From Pseudomonas sp. MWU16-30317 (GTDB lineage: Bacteria; Pseudomonadota; Gammaproteobacteria; Pseudomonadales; Pseudomonadaceae): a DNA stretch of 64,000 bases. The notes beneath the pieces were generated by a model. That model made no database searches. It saw only the letters and a program-made list of their open reading frames with translations, and was not told the DNA's origin. Below are positions 18,598 to 26,587 of this stretch, in pieces. A program made the translations under genes and the position numbers. Position 1 is the first letter of the stretch. Each line of letters begins with the position of its first letter. The DNA lies in assembly GCF_020515695.1 (NCBI RefSeq), contig NZ_JAIWJA010000001.1, forward strand, positions 744,001 to 808,000. Reading direction: 5' to 3'.

Positions 18598-19619
18598 ACA
18601 TGCCGACGCGTATCGAGGGGGCAGTGGTGGCTGACGAGAGTGGATCAGGGGCAAGCCCCCTCGCTACACGCACCAGGGTGTCGCCGGTCAATCGGGCGCG
18701 CTGGCTGCGCAGCGCCTTGCCGGCGTTGTCATTGGTGGTGCTGCTGGGCACCATTTTTATCCTGCAGCCGCGGGCCATGAGCTATATGGGCATGAACCTG
18801 ATGCTCAATCTGGCAGTGCCGATCGCCCTGGCGACCATCGCGCAGATGCTGATCATCACCGTCAACGATCTCGACCTGTCGCTGGGCAGCTATATCAGCT
18901 TCGTTGCCTGCGTGGCCGCGACCCTGCTCAACGATCACCCCATCCTCGGGGTGCTGGCGTTGTTGGGCTGCGTGCTGGTCTATGCGCTGCTGGGTGCCTT
19001 GATTCATGCCCGGCGCCTGCCGTCGATCGTGGTGACCCTGGGCATGTCGTTCATCTGGACCGGCGCCGCCGTACTGTTGCTGCCGGCCCCCGGCGGCACT
19101 GCGCCGCAATGGTTGCAGGCACTGGTGCGGATCAAGCCGCCCCTGCTGCCATTCGCCATCATCGTGTGCATTGCCCTGGCGCTGCTGGTGCATCTGTTTC
19201 TGATGCGTTCGACCCTGGGTGTGGTGCTACGCGGCGCAGGCGGCAACCCGCTGGCGATCGCCAAGGCCGGTTGGTCGCTGTTGCGCATCAAGGTCACCTT
19301 GTATGCCATGGCCGGCGGCTTTGGCGTGTTGTCCGGCTTGTTTCTGGTCGGGCTGACCACCTCGGCCGATGCCAGCGTGGCGCTGCGCTACACCTTGTTG
19401 TCGATCGCCGGGGTGATCCTTGGCGGCGGCGAATTCGTCGGTGGACGGGTGTCGCCGATCGGCGCGGTACTGGGGGCCTTGACCTTGGTGCTGGCGGGCT
19501 CGCTGTTGTCGTTTATCCGGATCTCACCGGATTGGCAGATCGGTGCCCAGGGCGCGATTCTGATTCTGGTGCTGGCCCTGCGGGCTGCCGTCAACCGTAT
19601 GGAGGCACGTCAGCCATGA
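18594..19619 (+). CDS. Sugar ABC transporter permease 1
   Basis: A 341-residue inner-membrane permease of the ribose/xylose type with about eight to ten membrane helices. The core reads [27 protein letters not shown] (the DLSLGS motif of BPD_transp_2) and later [25 protein letters not shown]. Its start overlaps the ATPase stop, and it ends overlapping the next permease. Odd feature: the cytoplasmic N-terminal tail (about residues 17-24) is encoded by REP-like sequence. Confidence 0.88.
   Translation: MNMPTRIEGAVVADESGSGASPLATRTRVSPVNRARWLRSALPALSLVVLLGTIFILQPRAMSYMGMNLMLNLAVPIALATIAQMLIITVNDLDLSLGSYISFVACVAATLLNDHPILGVLALLGCVLVYALLGALIHARRLPSIVVTLGMSFIWTGAAVLLLPAPGGTAPQWLQALVRIKPPLLPFAIIVCIALALLVHLFLMRSTLGVVLRGAGGNPLAIAKAGWSLLRIKVTLYAMAGGFGVLSGLFLVGLTTSADASVALRYTLLSIAGVILGGGEFVGGRVSPIGAVLGALTLVLAGSLLSFIRISPDWQIGAQGAILILVLALRAAVNRMEARQP
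18644..18665 (+). repeat. REP-like sequence inside the permease reading frame
   Basis: These 22 bases contain GGGGCAAGCCCCCTCGCT and are identical to 9604-9625 in the intergenic REP pair; the core also occurs as a hairpin at 63282-63308. Here it is read in frame as part of the permease N-terminal tail without causing a stop. Confidence 0.75.
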
Positions 19620-20575
19620 AGGACATCCCCATCATCAAACGTGTACTCGACAAGCCTTGGCTGTGGTCGTTTCTGGCAGCGCTGCTGATCTGGGCGGCGA
19701 CGCTGGTGTTCAACCGTGGCGCAGGCAGCGGCGCGTTGCTGTCCGGCGCGTTGGGGTTCTCGGCGTTTTTCGTGATCGTCGGCATCGGCCAGATGTTCGT
19801 GATCAGTACCGGCCCCGGCAATATCGACCTGTCGATCCCCGCCAACGTGGCATTGAGCGGCGCGGTGGCGATGAAGCTGATGGACAGCCACAACGAACTG
19901 ATCTGGCTGGGTGTGCTCGGCGTGCTGGCCACCGGCGTGCTGGTCGGGTGCGGCAACTACGCGCTGATCAGGCTGCTGCGTATCCCTCCGATCATTGCCA
20001 CCTTGTCGGCCAGTTTCCTTCTGCAATCACTGGCAATCGCCTACGGGCGCAGTGTGCGGATCCAGCCACCGGACGACTTCTACGCCTTCGCCACCGGCAA
20101 GCTGCTCGGGGTGCCTTACGTTGCCCTGGCGGTGATGCTCCTGGCGGTGCTGATGGGTGTGGTACTGACGCGCACCCTGTATGGCCGCTGGGTGCTCGCT
20201 ATCGGCCAGAACCCGCGTGCGGCGGAGCTGGCCGGGGTGCGGGTGGGCCGGGTGCGGTTCGCTACCTATGTGCTGAGTGCCTTGTTCGCCAGCCTCTGCG
20301 GCTTGCTGCTGGCCGGGTTCTCTGGTGGCGCGTCGCTGAGCATGGGCGATGAATACCTGTTGGCATCCATCGCCGTAGTGGTGATCGGCGGTACCTCGGT
20401 AGCTGGCGGCTTCGCCAACGTCCCGGGCATCTGGGGCGCAGCGCTGTTCCTGTACCTGCTGGTGAGCATGCTCAACAGTTTCGGAGCCAGTGCCGGGGTC
20501 CGCCTGATCCTGACCGGCGTGATCATCATCGCCGTCATCACGGCCATGAGCGGCCGCCAAACGGCCCGCGCCTGA
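19616..20575 (+). CDS. Sugar ABC transporter permease 2
   Basis: A 319-residue second permease, homologous in plan to the first: IVGIGQMFVISTGPGNIDLSIPANVALSG, YGRWVLAIGQNPRAAELAGVRV and SIAVVVIGGTSVAGGFANVPG. Two different permeases suggest a heterodimeric channel, as in several CUT2 systems. The ATG at 19616 has GGAGG upstream and overlaps the previous stop by four bases, so translation is coupled. Confidence 0.88.
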   Translation: MKDIPIIKRVLDKPWLWSFLAALLIWAATLVFNRGAGSGALLSGALGFSAFFVIVGIGQMFVISTGPGNIDLSIPANVALSGAVAMKLMDSHNELIWLGVLGVLATGVLVGCGNYALIRLLRIPPIIATLSASFLLQSLAIAYGRSVRIQPPDDFYAFATGKLLGVPYVALAVMLLAVLMGVVLTRTLYGRWVLAIGQNPRAAELAGVRVGRVRFATYVLSALFASLCGLLLAGFSGGASLSMGDEYLLASIAVVVIGGTSVAGGFANVPGIWGAALFLYLLVSMLNSFGASAGVRLILTGVIIIAVITAMSGRQTARA

Positions 20576-20603
20576 ATAGCCTATTTTTACGAGGATCGCC
20601 GCA

Positions 20604-21515
20604 GTGTCCGACGAACTTTATGAGCACCTTGACCCGCGCTTTCGCGCATTGACCATCCCCAACACCCAGCTCGAGCGCCTGTACGACAAATGCCGCTGGG
20701 CCGAGGGCCCGGTGTGGTTCAACGACGGGGGTTACCTGTTGTGGAGCGATATCCCCAACGAACGCATCCTGCGCTGGATACCCGACCACGGGGTGTCGGT
20801 GTTCCGGGCCAACTCCAACTTCGCCAACGGCAACACGCGCGACCTGCAAGGGCGGCTCGTGACCTGCGAGCACGGCACCCGACGAGTGACCCGCACAGAA
20901 GCCGATGGCAGCATCACCGTGCTGGCCGACCAATTCCAGGGCAAGCGCCTCAATTCGCCTAACGACGTGGTGGTGCACCGCGATGGCGCGGTGTGGTTCA
21001 CCGATCCCACCTACGGCATCCTCAGCGATTATGAGGGCTTCAAGGCGGAACCGGAGCAGGAGGGCAGTTTCGTCTACCGGATCGACCCGCTTAGTGGCGT
21101 AATCGCCTGCATGGCCAACGACTTCGTACAGCCCAACGGCCTGGCGTTCAGCCCCGATGGCCAAACCCTCTACGTCGCGGATTCGGCCCGGAGCCACGAC
21201 CCGGATGCGCCCCATCATATTCGCGCACTGGAGGTGATCGATGGCACGCGCTTGGGTGCGTCGAGGGTGTTCGCGGTGATCGAGCCGGGTATCCCAGATG
21301 GGTTTCGTATCGACGTGCAGGGCAATCTCTGGACCAGCGCCGGGGACGGGATTCAATGCTTCGCCCCGGACGGGACCTTGTTGGGCAAGATCCGCCTGCC
21401 CGAGAAGGTCGCCAACTTGACGTTTGGCGGGCCGCGGCGCAATCGGCTGTTCATTGCGGCGAATACGTCGCTGTACATGATCCATGTGGCCGTGACGGGG
21501 GCGCAGTTGCCGTGA
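20604..21515 (+). CDS. SMP-30/gluconolactonase family lactonase
   Basis: A 303-residue six-bladed beta-propeller with no signal peptide, predicted to hydrolyse a sugar lactone to its aldonate using a divalent metal. Family marks are RWAEGPVWFNDGGYLLWSDIPNERI (with the metal-site glutamate), RLNSPNDVVVHRDGAVWFTDP and QPNGLAFSPDGQTLYVADS, supplying the conserved Asn and Asp ligands. The start is a GTG with GAGG upstream, 28 bp after permease 2. In an oxidative pentose or hexose pathway it would act between a sugar dehydrogenase and an aldonate dehydratase, neither of which is in the window. Confidence 0.85.
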   Translation: MSDELYEHLDPRFRALTIPNTQLERLYDKCRWAEGPVWFNDGGYLLWSDIPNERILRWIPDHGVSVFRANSNFANGNTRDLQGRLVTCEHGTRRVTRTEADGSITVLADQFQGKRLNSPNDVVVHRDGAVWFTDPTYGILSDYEGFKAEPEQEGSFVYRIDPLSGVIACMANDFVQPNGLAFSPDGQTLYVADSARSHDPDAPHHIRALEVIDGTRLGASRVFAVIEPGIPDGFRIDVQGNLWTSAGDGIQCFAPDGTLLGKIRLPEKVANLTFGGPRRNRLFIAANTSLYMIHVAVTGAQLP

Positions 21516-21685
21516 GAGGCGTACTGCGGGGGCGCAAAACGGTGATGGGGTCGGGATGCCGATCTGTAGGCGTGGGGGGATGACTGAAAGTTATCGCTCA
21601 GTAAGCGTTTGTCATTAGGCAAGAACGCATTGAGAGCGGCAAGCTGCGCGAATCAGGCTCGATAATCATAAAAAGGGAGTAGTCC

Positions 21686-22684
21686 ATGCGTCTCGTACAG
21701 TTTGAAAATACCCAAGGGCAGCGCCAGGTGGGCATGGTGGAGGGCGAGCAGATCCATATCGTCGTCGATACCACTTCGACCCGTGAGCTGGCGCTTGCCG
21801 CCATTCGCAACAAGCGCTCGTTACAGGAAGAAGTCATCGCGCGAGGGACCCAACCGAGCGACGAGCGCTATGCGCTGGCCCTGGAGCAAGGGCGCGTGCT
21901 ACCGCCCCTCGACCATCAGGACCCGGCTCATTGCCTGGTGACCGGTACCGGCTTGACCCACCTGGGCAGCGCTTCCACCCGTGACAAGATGCATCAGCAA
22001 AAGGCCGCCGATCCCGGCACCCTGACCGACTCGGCGCAGATGTTCCAATGGGGTATCGAGGGCGGCAAGCCACAACCCGGCAGCCCAGGCGCGCAACCGG
22101 AGTGGTTCTACAAGGGCGACGGCTCTTGCGTGGTACGCCCCGGTGCCGCGTTGCAGCAGCCACCTTTCGCCGAAGATGGAGGCGAAGAGCCGGAGCTCAC
22201 CGGGCTCTATGTGATCGGCGATGATGGCCGTCCGTACCGAGTGGGTTTCGCCTTGGGCAACGAGTTTTCCGACCACGTGCTCGAGCGTCGCAGCTACCTG
22301 TACCTGGCGCACTCCAAGCTGCGCAACTGTTCCTATGGTCCGGAACTGCGCGTCGGCGCCTTGCCGAGCCACCTGGCAGGCATCAGTCGGATCCGCCGCG
22401 GTGGCGAAGTGATCTGGGAGAAGGAGTTCCTCAGCGGCGAGGACAACATGTGCCACAGCCTGGAAAACCTTGAATACCACCACTTCAAGTATCAGCAGTT
22501 CTTGCGCCCAGGGGACGTGCACGTGCATTTCTTCGGCACCGCGACCCTGTCCGTCGCCGACAATATCCGCACCCAGGCGGGCGATGAGTTCGAGATCAGC
22601 ATCAGTGAGTTCGGCGCGCCGCTGCGCAATACGGTGCAGGTGAGCCGCGAGGTGTTTCGTCCGGGTGATGTGCATAGCCTTTGA
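21686..22684 (+). CDS. AraD1/GguC-type FAH superfamily protein
   Basis: A 332-residue member of the fumarylacetoacetate hydrolase superfamily, in the branch that includes 2-keto-3-deoxy-sugar-acid enzymes of non-phosphorylative pentose degradation. Recognisable parts are LVTGTGLTHLGSASTRDKMHQ, WFYKGDG, a metal-site region VGFALGNEFSDHVLERRSYLYLAHSKLR and VHVHFFGTATLS. It lies 170 bp after the lactonase gene, probably in the same unit, followed by a terminator. With the SMP-30 protein and ABC system it suggests a route for L-arabinose or a related sugar. That is inference, since the dehydrogenase and dehydratase are missing here. Confidence 0.75.
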   Translation: MRLVQFENTQGQRQVGMVEGEQIHIVVDTTSTRELALAAIRNKRSLQEEVIARGTQPSDERYALALEQGRVLPPLDHQDPAHCLVTGTGLTHLGSASTRDKMHQQKAADPGTLTDSAQMFQWGIEGGKPQPGSPGAQPEWFYKGDGSCVVRPGAALQQPPFAEDGGEEPELTGLYVIGDDGRPYRVGFALGNEFSDHVLERRSYLYLAHSKLRNCSYGPELRVGALPSHLAGISRIRRGGEVIWEKEFLSGEDNMCHSLENLEYHHFKYQQFLRPGDVHVHFFGTATLSVADNIRTQAGDEFEISISEFGAPLRNTVQVSREVFRPGDVHSL

Positions 22685-22715
22685 TCGAAATGCAGGCTGT
22701 GTAAAACCATGGAAG

Positions 22716-22746
22716 CCGCCGCGTTTACCCGACGCTGGCGGTTTTT
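22716..22746 (+). terminator. Rho-independent terminator after the sugar operon
   Basis: CCGCCGCG (22716-22723) pairs with CGCTGGCGG (22733-22741) with a single bulge, followed by five T residues. It lies 32 nt after the stop of the AraD1-type gene. Confidence 0.75.
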
Positions 22747-22925
22747 GTGCGGGCGCCGATCTCGATGGTCAGCCGGCCGCCCCTGCGCAGGCTGCAGGGT
22801 GTTGATCATGGCGCCTAGTTTGACTGGCGAGGAACATGCGAAGTGCTTGATCGGTGTCGGTAGAACCGGCGACGTGCCAGCAGGTAGTATTCATGTTTTG
22901 TACTACTGTAGGTGTTCGTGTGTTT

Positions 22926-23405
22926 ATGCACTGCGATCGATTCTTCGCGCAACGACTCAATAGAGCTGTGGCTTCTGGTGGTATCGGGCCTCGGCTGCGC
23001 TCGTGCAATACCTCGCGCTCCCGCTTACGGCAATTGGCCTGTACCGTACTGATGCTCGTGAGCATTAGCAGCCATGCGCTGGCCGACGGCGATCCAAAGG
23101 CAGGCGAAGCCTTGTTCACCAAGACGTGCGGCGGCTGCCACAAGATTGGACGCTATGCACAGGCCGCCTTCGCGCCGCAACTGAACGGTATCTTCGGCCG
23201 TGTGGCGGGTACCACCCGCGACTACGTGTACTCCAGCGCCATGAAAGCCTCGGGTATTACTTGGCAGCGTGACACCCTCATGGCATTTATCAAGGATCCC
23301 AGCGACGTGGTGCCTGGCACCAATATGCATTTCTGGGGGATCAGCGATGCGCAAAAGCTAGACGACTTGCTGGCTTGGCTGCAGGCAAACCAGAACGCCG
23401 AATAA
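22926..23405 (+). CDS. Class I c-type cytochrome
   Basis: A small periplasmic electron carrier. The signal peptide core is RQLACTVLMLVSISSHALA. The haem motif C-G-G-C-H is at residues 68-72 (counted from the ATG at 22926), and a plausible distal methionine lies in VPGTNMHFWG. The length and fold match mitochondrial-type cytochrome c. The start is uncertain: 22926 gives a long Arg-rich n-region, the frame is open upstream to 22854, and no strong ribosome binding site decides it. It is followed by a strong terminator, so it is monocistronic. Confidence 0.8.
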   Translation: MHCDRFFAQRLNRAVASGGIGPRLRSCNTSRSRLRQLACTVLMLVSISSHALADGDPKAGEALFTKTCGGCHKIGRYAQAAFAPQLNGIFGRVAGTTRDYVYSSAMKASGITWQRDTLMAFIKDPSDVVPGTNMHFWGISDAQKLDDLLAWLQANQNAE

Positions 23406-23463
23406 TTCGGCGATTGCCGATCTGGAATAACAATAGATCACATCGATATATGGCGCTTATAAG

Positions 23464-23491
23464 AAAACTGGCTATGCTGCGCCAGTTTTTT
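23464..23491 (+). terminator. Rho-independent terminator after the cytochrome gene
   Basis: ACTGGC (23467-23472) pairs with GCCAGT (23481-23486), flanked by AAA upstream and TTTTTT downstream. Confidence 0.85.
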
Positions 23492-23523
23492 CATAAGGCC
23501 GCGCGCGGCATCTAGGGCAGTTG

Positions 23524-24309
23524 ATGGATTTCGGTAATATCGGTTTCGTAGTGGCAGGCTTGGTCGTCGGTTTCATCGTGGGCATGACCGGGGTAGGGGG
23601 CGGGTCCTTCATGACGCCGATCCTGCTGTGGTTCGGCATCAACCCGGCAACTGCGGTGGGCACCGACCTGTTGTACGCGGCCATCACCAAATCCGGCGGC
23701 GTGCTGGTGCACCGCAGGAACGACAATATCGACTGGACCGTCACCGGCTGGCTGACCCTGGGCAGCGTCCCGGCCGTGGCCCTGACGCTGTGGTACCTCA
23801 GCTCACTGCATACCGCCCCTGAGGCGATGAACGCCATCATCAAACAGGGCCTCGGGGTGGTGTTGCTGCTGACCGCGCTTGCCGTGCTGTTCAAGCAACA
23901 GCTGCTCGACTTCGCCCACCGCCGTGCCGGAGGCCGTTATCAGCCCAGTGGTGCGCGGCTCAATGCGATGACCGTGGTCACTGGCCTGGTACTGGGCACC
24001 ATGGTCGCCCTGACGTCCATCGGCGCGGGCGCATTGGGGACCGTGGCGTTGTTCATTCTCTACCCATTTCTGCCGACCCGACGGTTGGTCGGTACCGAGA
24101 TCGCCCACGCGGTACCGCTGACGCTGGTCGCCGGCCTGGGGCACGCCAGCATGGGCAATATGGATTGGGGCGTTTTAGGTTTTCTGTTGCTGGGTTCGCT
24201 GCCCGGCATCTATATCGGCAGTCAATTGACGGGCCGCGTGCCAGATAAAGTGCTACGCCCCTGCCTGGCGGTGATGCTGCTGTTGGTTGGCTACAAACTG
24301 ACGTTCTGA
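23524..24309 (+). CDS. TauE/SafE (TSUP) family membrane exporter
   Basis: A 261-residue inner-membrane protein with about seven to eight helices. Family marks are GFIVGMTGVGGGSFMTPILLWFGINPATAVGTDLLYA, and the repeated half with LTSIGAGALGTVALFILYPFLPTRRLVGTEIAHA. Members move sulfite, sulfoacetate or similar organosulfur anions; the substrate here is not evident. The ATG at 23524 is preferred to an overlapping TTG three bases before. It stands alone. Confidence 0.85.
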   Translation: MDFGNIGFVVAGLVVGFIVGMTGVGGGSFMTPILLWFGINPATAVGTDLLYAAITKSGGVLVHRRNDNIDWTVTGWLTLGSVPAVALTLWYLSSLHTAPEAMNAIIKQGLGVVLLLTALAVLFKQQLLDFAHRRAGGRYQPSGARLNAMTVVTGLVLGTMVALTSIGAGALGTVALFILYPFLPTRRLVGTEIAHAVPLTLVAGLGHASMGNMDWGVLGFLLLGSLPGIYIGSQLTGRVPDKVLRPCLAVMLLLVGYKLTF

Positions 24310-24588
24310 AACGCGCCTCAAGCGTCAGCTGTCTGACGCGCCCATGCTCATATCCCTCCTTGACGGAACCTTGCGCCAATAAAACGGTCTTTGTGCTGGC
24401 AGCAATTTGGCTGCCCGACGCTGGCTGTCAGCCAGGTTCCAGGCGTTTTCCCTCGCAGTTAGCCACCGAGCGTGGCAGTCGTAGCGATATGCCCGTGCGT
24501 ACTGGCGGCGCCTCGTCGATATTCAATCGTTATGGTCATCGGCCCGGTCATCGGGGCTTTTTTATCTATTTTTCAAGTGAATACCATT

Positions 24589-25233
24589 ATGTCGCTGATC
24601 CGTCGTTCCGTTTTCCGCCGCTCGCCCTTGACCTGCCTGTTGGGCGGCCTGCTCGTCACCTTTGTCGCCAGCGAGGCCCACGGTGCCAGTAATGAGCGCT
24701 GGGTCAGCGACAACCTCAGCACGTACGTACGCAGCGGTCCCACCGATGGTTATCGAATTGTCGGCACAGTCAAGTCCGGGCAAAAACTGGAGCTGATCAA
24801 TACTCAAGGTGACTACAGCCAGGTCAAGGGCGAGTCGGGTGACACGGTATGGCTGCCCAGCAGCAATTTGCAGGACGTGCCTGGCCCGGTCGAACGCGTG
24901 CCGCAATTGACCCAGCAGGTGACCGAGCTGAGCACACAGCTCAAGACTATCGACGACAGTTGGAAGCAGCGCGTGCAAGGCATGCAGGAAACCCTGGACA
25001 CACGCAAATCGCTGATCGACGAGCTGCAGGGGCGCAGCAAAGCGCTCAACGATCAGTTGTCCGAAGCCCAATCGGATCTGCGCACCGCCCAAGCCAAGCT
25101 GGGTGACGAGAACAAGCAAGTGATGATGAGCTACATGGTCTATGGCGGCAGCATCGCCGGCGCAGGCCTGCTCGCGGGATTGATCCTGCCGGCCTTGAGC
25201 CGTGGCCGCAAGCGCAAGGATCGCTGGTTCTAA
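24589..25233 (+). CDS. SH3-domain membrane protein (TIGR04211/YgiM-like)
   Basis: A 214-residue envelope protein with a signal peptide (ends ...VASEAHGAS). A bacterial SH3 domain follows (about residues 36-100: RWVSDNLSTYVRSGPTDGYRIVGTV...VWLPSSNL). Next comes a coiled coil of about 80 residues, and finally a C-terminal membrane helix with a basic tail (AGLLAGLILPALSRGRKRK). This is the classic YgiM-type plan. Its role is not well defined; the topology suggests a periplasmic scaffold. The start is the ATG at 24589, and an in-frame GTG nine bases earlier is also possible. Confidence 0.85.
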   Translation: MSLIRRSVFRRSPLTCLLGGLLVTFVASEAHGASNERWVSDNLSTYVRSGPTDGYRIVGTVKSGQKLELINTQGDYSQVKGESGDTVWLPSSNLQDVPGPVERVPQLTQQVTELSTQLKTIDDSWKQRVQGMQETLDTRKSLIDELQGRSKALNDQLSEAQSDLRTAQAKLGDENKQVMMSYMVYGGSIAGAGLLAGLILPALSRGRKRKDRWF

Positions 25234-25240
25234 GTGCCGT

Positions 25241-25262
25241 GAGGCCCCGTGTGGGAGGCCTC
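25241..25262. terminator. Hairpin between convergent genes
   Basis: GAGGCC (25241-25246) and GGCCTC (25257-25262) form a short inverted repeat in the 41-bp gap between the SH3-protein gene and the old yellow enzyme gene. There is no T-tract, so termination is only a guess. Confidence 0.3.
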
Positions 25263-25274
25263 GAACCTGGCGAG

Positions 25275-26351
25275 TCAGTCGGCGAACGGATAGTCGACAT
25301 AGCCCTCGGGGCCCTGGCTGTACCAGGTCGCCATGACATCCTCGTTCAGCGCCAGCCCCTTTGAGAGCCGATAGGGCAGGTCCGGATTGGCGAGGAATGG
25401 CCGGCCAAAAGTGATCGCGTCCGCCTCACCGGCATCCAGTGCCGCTTGTGCGCGCTCCAGGGTGTAATCGGAATTGAGGATCAACGGCCGGCTGAACGCC
25501 TTGCGAATCACCGGGTGCACGGGCGGGCGGTCGGCCTTGCCGAAGGTGCCGTCGAATCCAGGTTCGCGCAGCTCCAGGTAGGCAATGCCTATCTTGTCCA
25601 GGCCTGCCGCCGCTGCGCTGAACAGGGTATTGGGGTCGCTGTCGTTGACCCCCTGCGAGTCGCCATTGGGCGACAGCCGCACACCGGTGCGTTCGGCGCC
25701 GACGGTGTGCACCACACGTTCGGCGACCTCCAGCAGCAAGCGAATGCGGTTGTCCACCGAGCCGCCATATTGATCCTGACGAAAGTTGCTGTTGTCGCGC
25801 AGAAACTGATCGATCAGATAGCCATTGGCGGCATGAATCTGCACCCCGTCGAAACCCGCTGCCAGGGCGTTGGCCGCGGCCTTCTCATAATCGTCCAGCA
25901 GGCGCTTGATCTCGTCCAGGGTCAACGGCCGTGCCTGGGCGTAGGGCTGTTTGCCGTCGTAAGTGTGAGCGCTGCCCGGCGCAGTGGTCGCCGAGGCCGA
26001 TACCGGCGTTGCTCCGCCGATAAAGCTCGGATGCACGATGCGGCCCATGTGCCACAGCTGCAGGTCGATACGACCGCCTGCTTCGTGCACCGAGTCGGTC
26101 ACCGGCTTCCAGGCTTCGACCTGCTCGTCGCTCCAGATACCGGGCGCATAAGGCCAGCCCAGGCCTTGCTGGGAGATACCGGTGGCTTCGGTGATGATCA
26201 GCCCAGCGCTGGCGCGTTGGGTGTAGTACTCGATCATCAGGTCGCTGGGCACATGGGTACGGCTCGAGCGCCCGCGCGTCAGCGGGGCCATGAATACGCG
26301 ATGCGGAGCGGTCAGGGCGCCGAGATTGAGCGGTTCGAAAAGGCTGGGCAT
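25275..26351 (-). CDS. Old yellow enzyme family alkene reductase (NemA-like)
   Basis: A 358-residue FMN-dependent oxidoreductase that reduces activated C=C bonds (enals, enones, nitro compounds, N-ethylmaleimide) with NAD(P)H. Motifs are FMAPLTRGR, LQLWHMGRI, the catalytic H-A-A-N in FDGVQIHAANGYLIDQFLRD, and the barrel end ADAITFGRPFLANPDLP. The length is typical for the class. No adjacent TetR (NemR-type) regulator is seen; the upstream gap of 236 bp holds no clear feature. Confidence 0.9.
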   Translation of the reverse strand: MPSLFEPLNLGALTAPHRVFMAPLTRGRSSRTHVPSDLMIEYYTQRASAGLIITEATGISQQGLGWPYAPGIWSDEQVEAWKPVTDSVHEAGGRIDLQLWHMGRIVHPSFIGGATPVSASATTAPGSAHTYDGKQPYAQARPLTLDEIKRLLDDYEKAAANALAAGFDGVQIHAANGYLIDQFLRDNSNFRQDQYGGSVDNRIRLLLEVAERVVHTVGAERTGVRLSPNGDSQGVNDSDPNTLFSAAAAGLDKIGIAYLELREPGFDGTFGKADRPPVHPVIRKAFSRPLILNSDYTLERAQAALDAGEADAITFGRPFLANPDLPYRLSKGLALNEDVMATWYSQGPEGYVDYPFAD

Positions 26352-26587
26352 AGAGGGATCCTGTCACGAAGGAGAAGACGGCCAGAAATTGCGGGCACTG
26401 GATGTGCGACAAGCGCCCAGGTCGGTGGTTCCTGGCATGGTTTGGATCACTACGCACGCAATCACGCAATCGATCTGCCATTTATCGCCGAGCCTACAGA
26501 ATCCGGGGCTTGCGCCGATAAACAAGCAAGCCTGACGCTAGCCGTCGACGTCAGCGTGGCCACTGCCAGACGCTGTTGGAAAACGAG

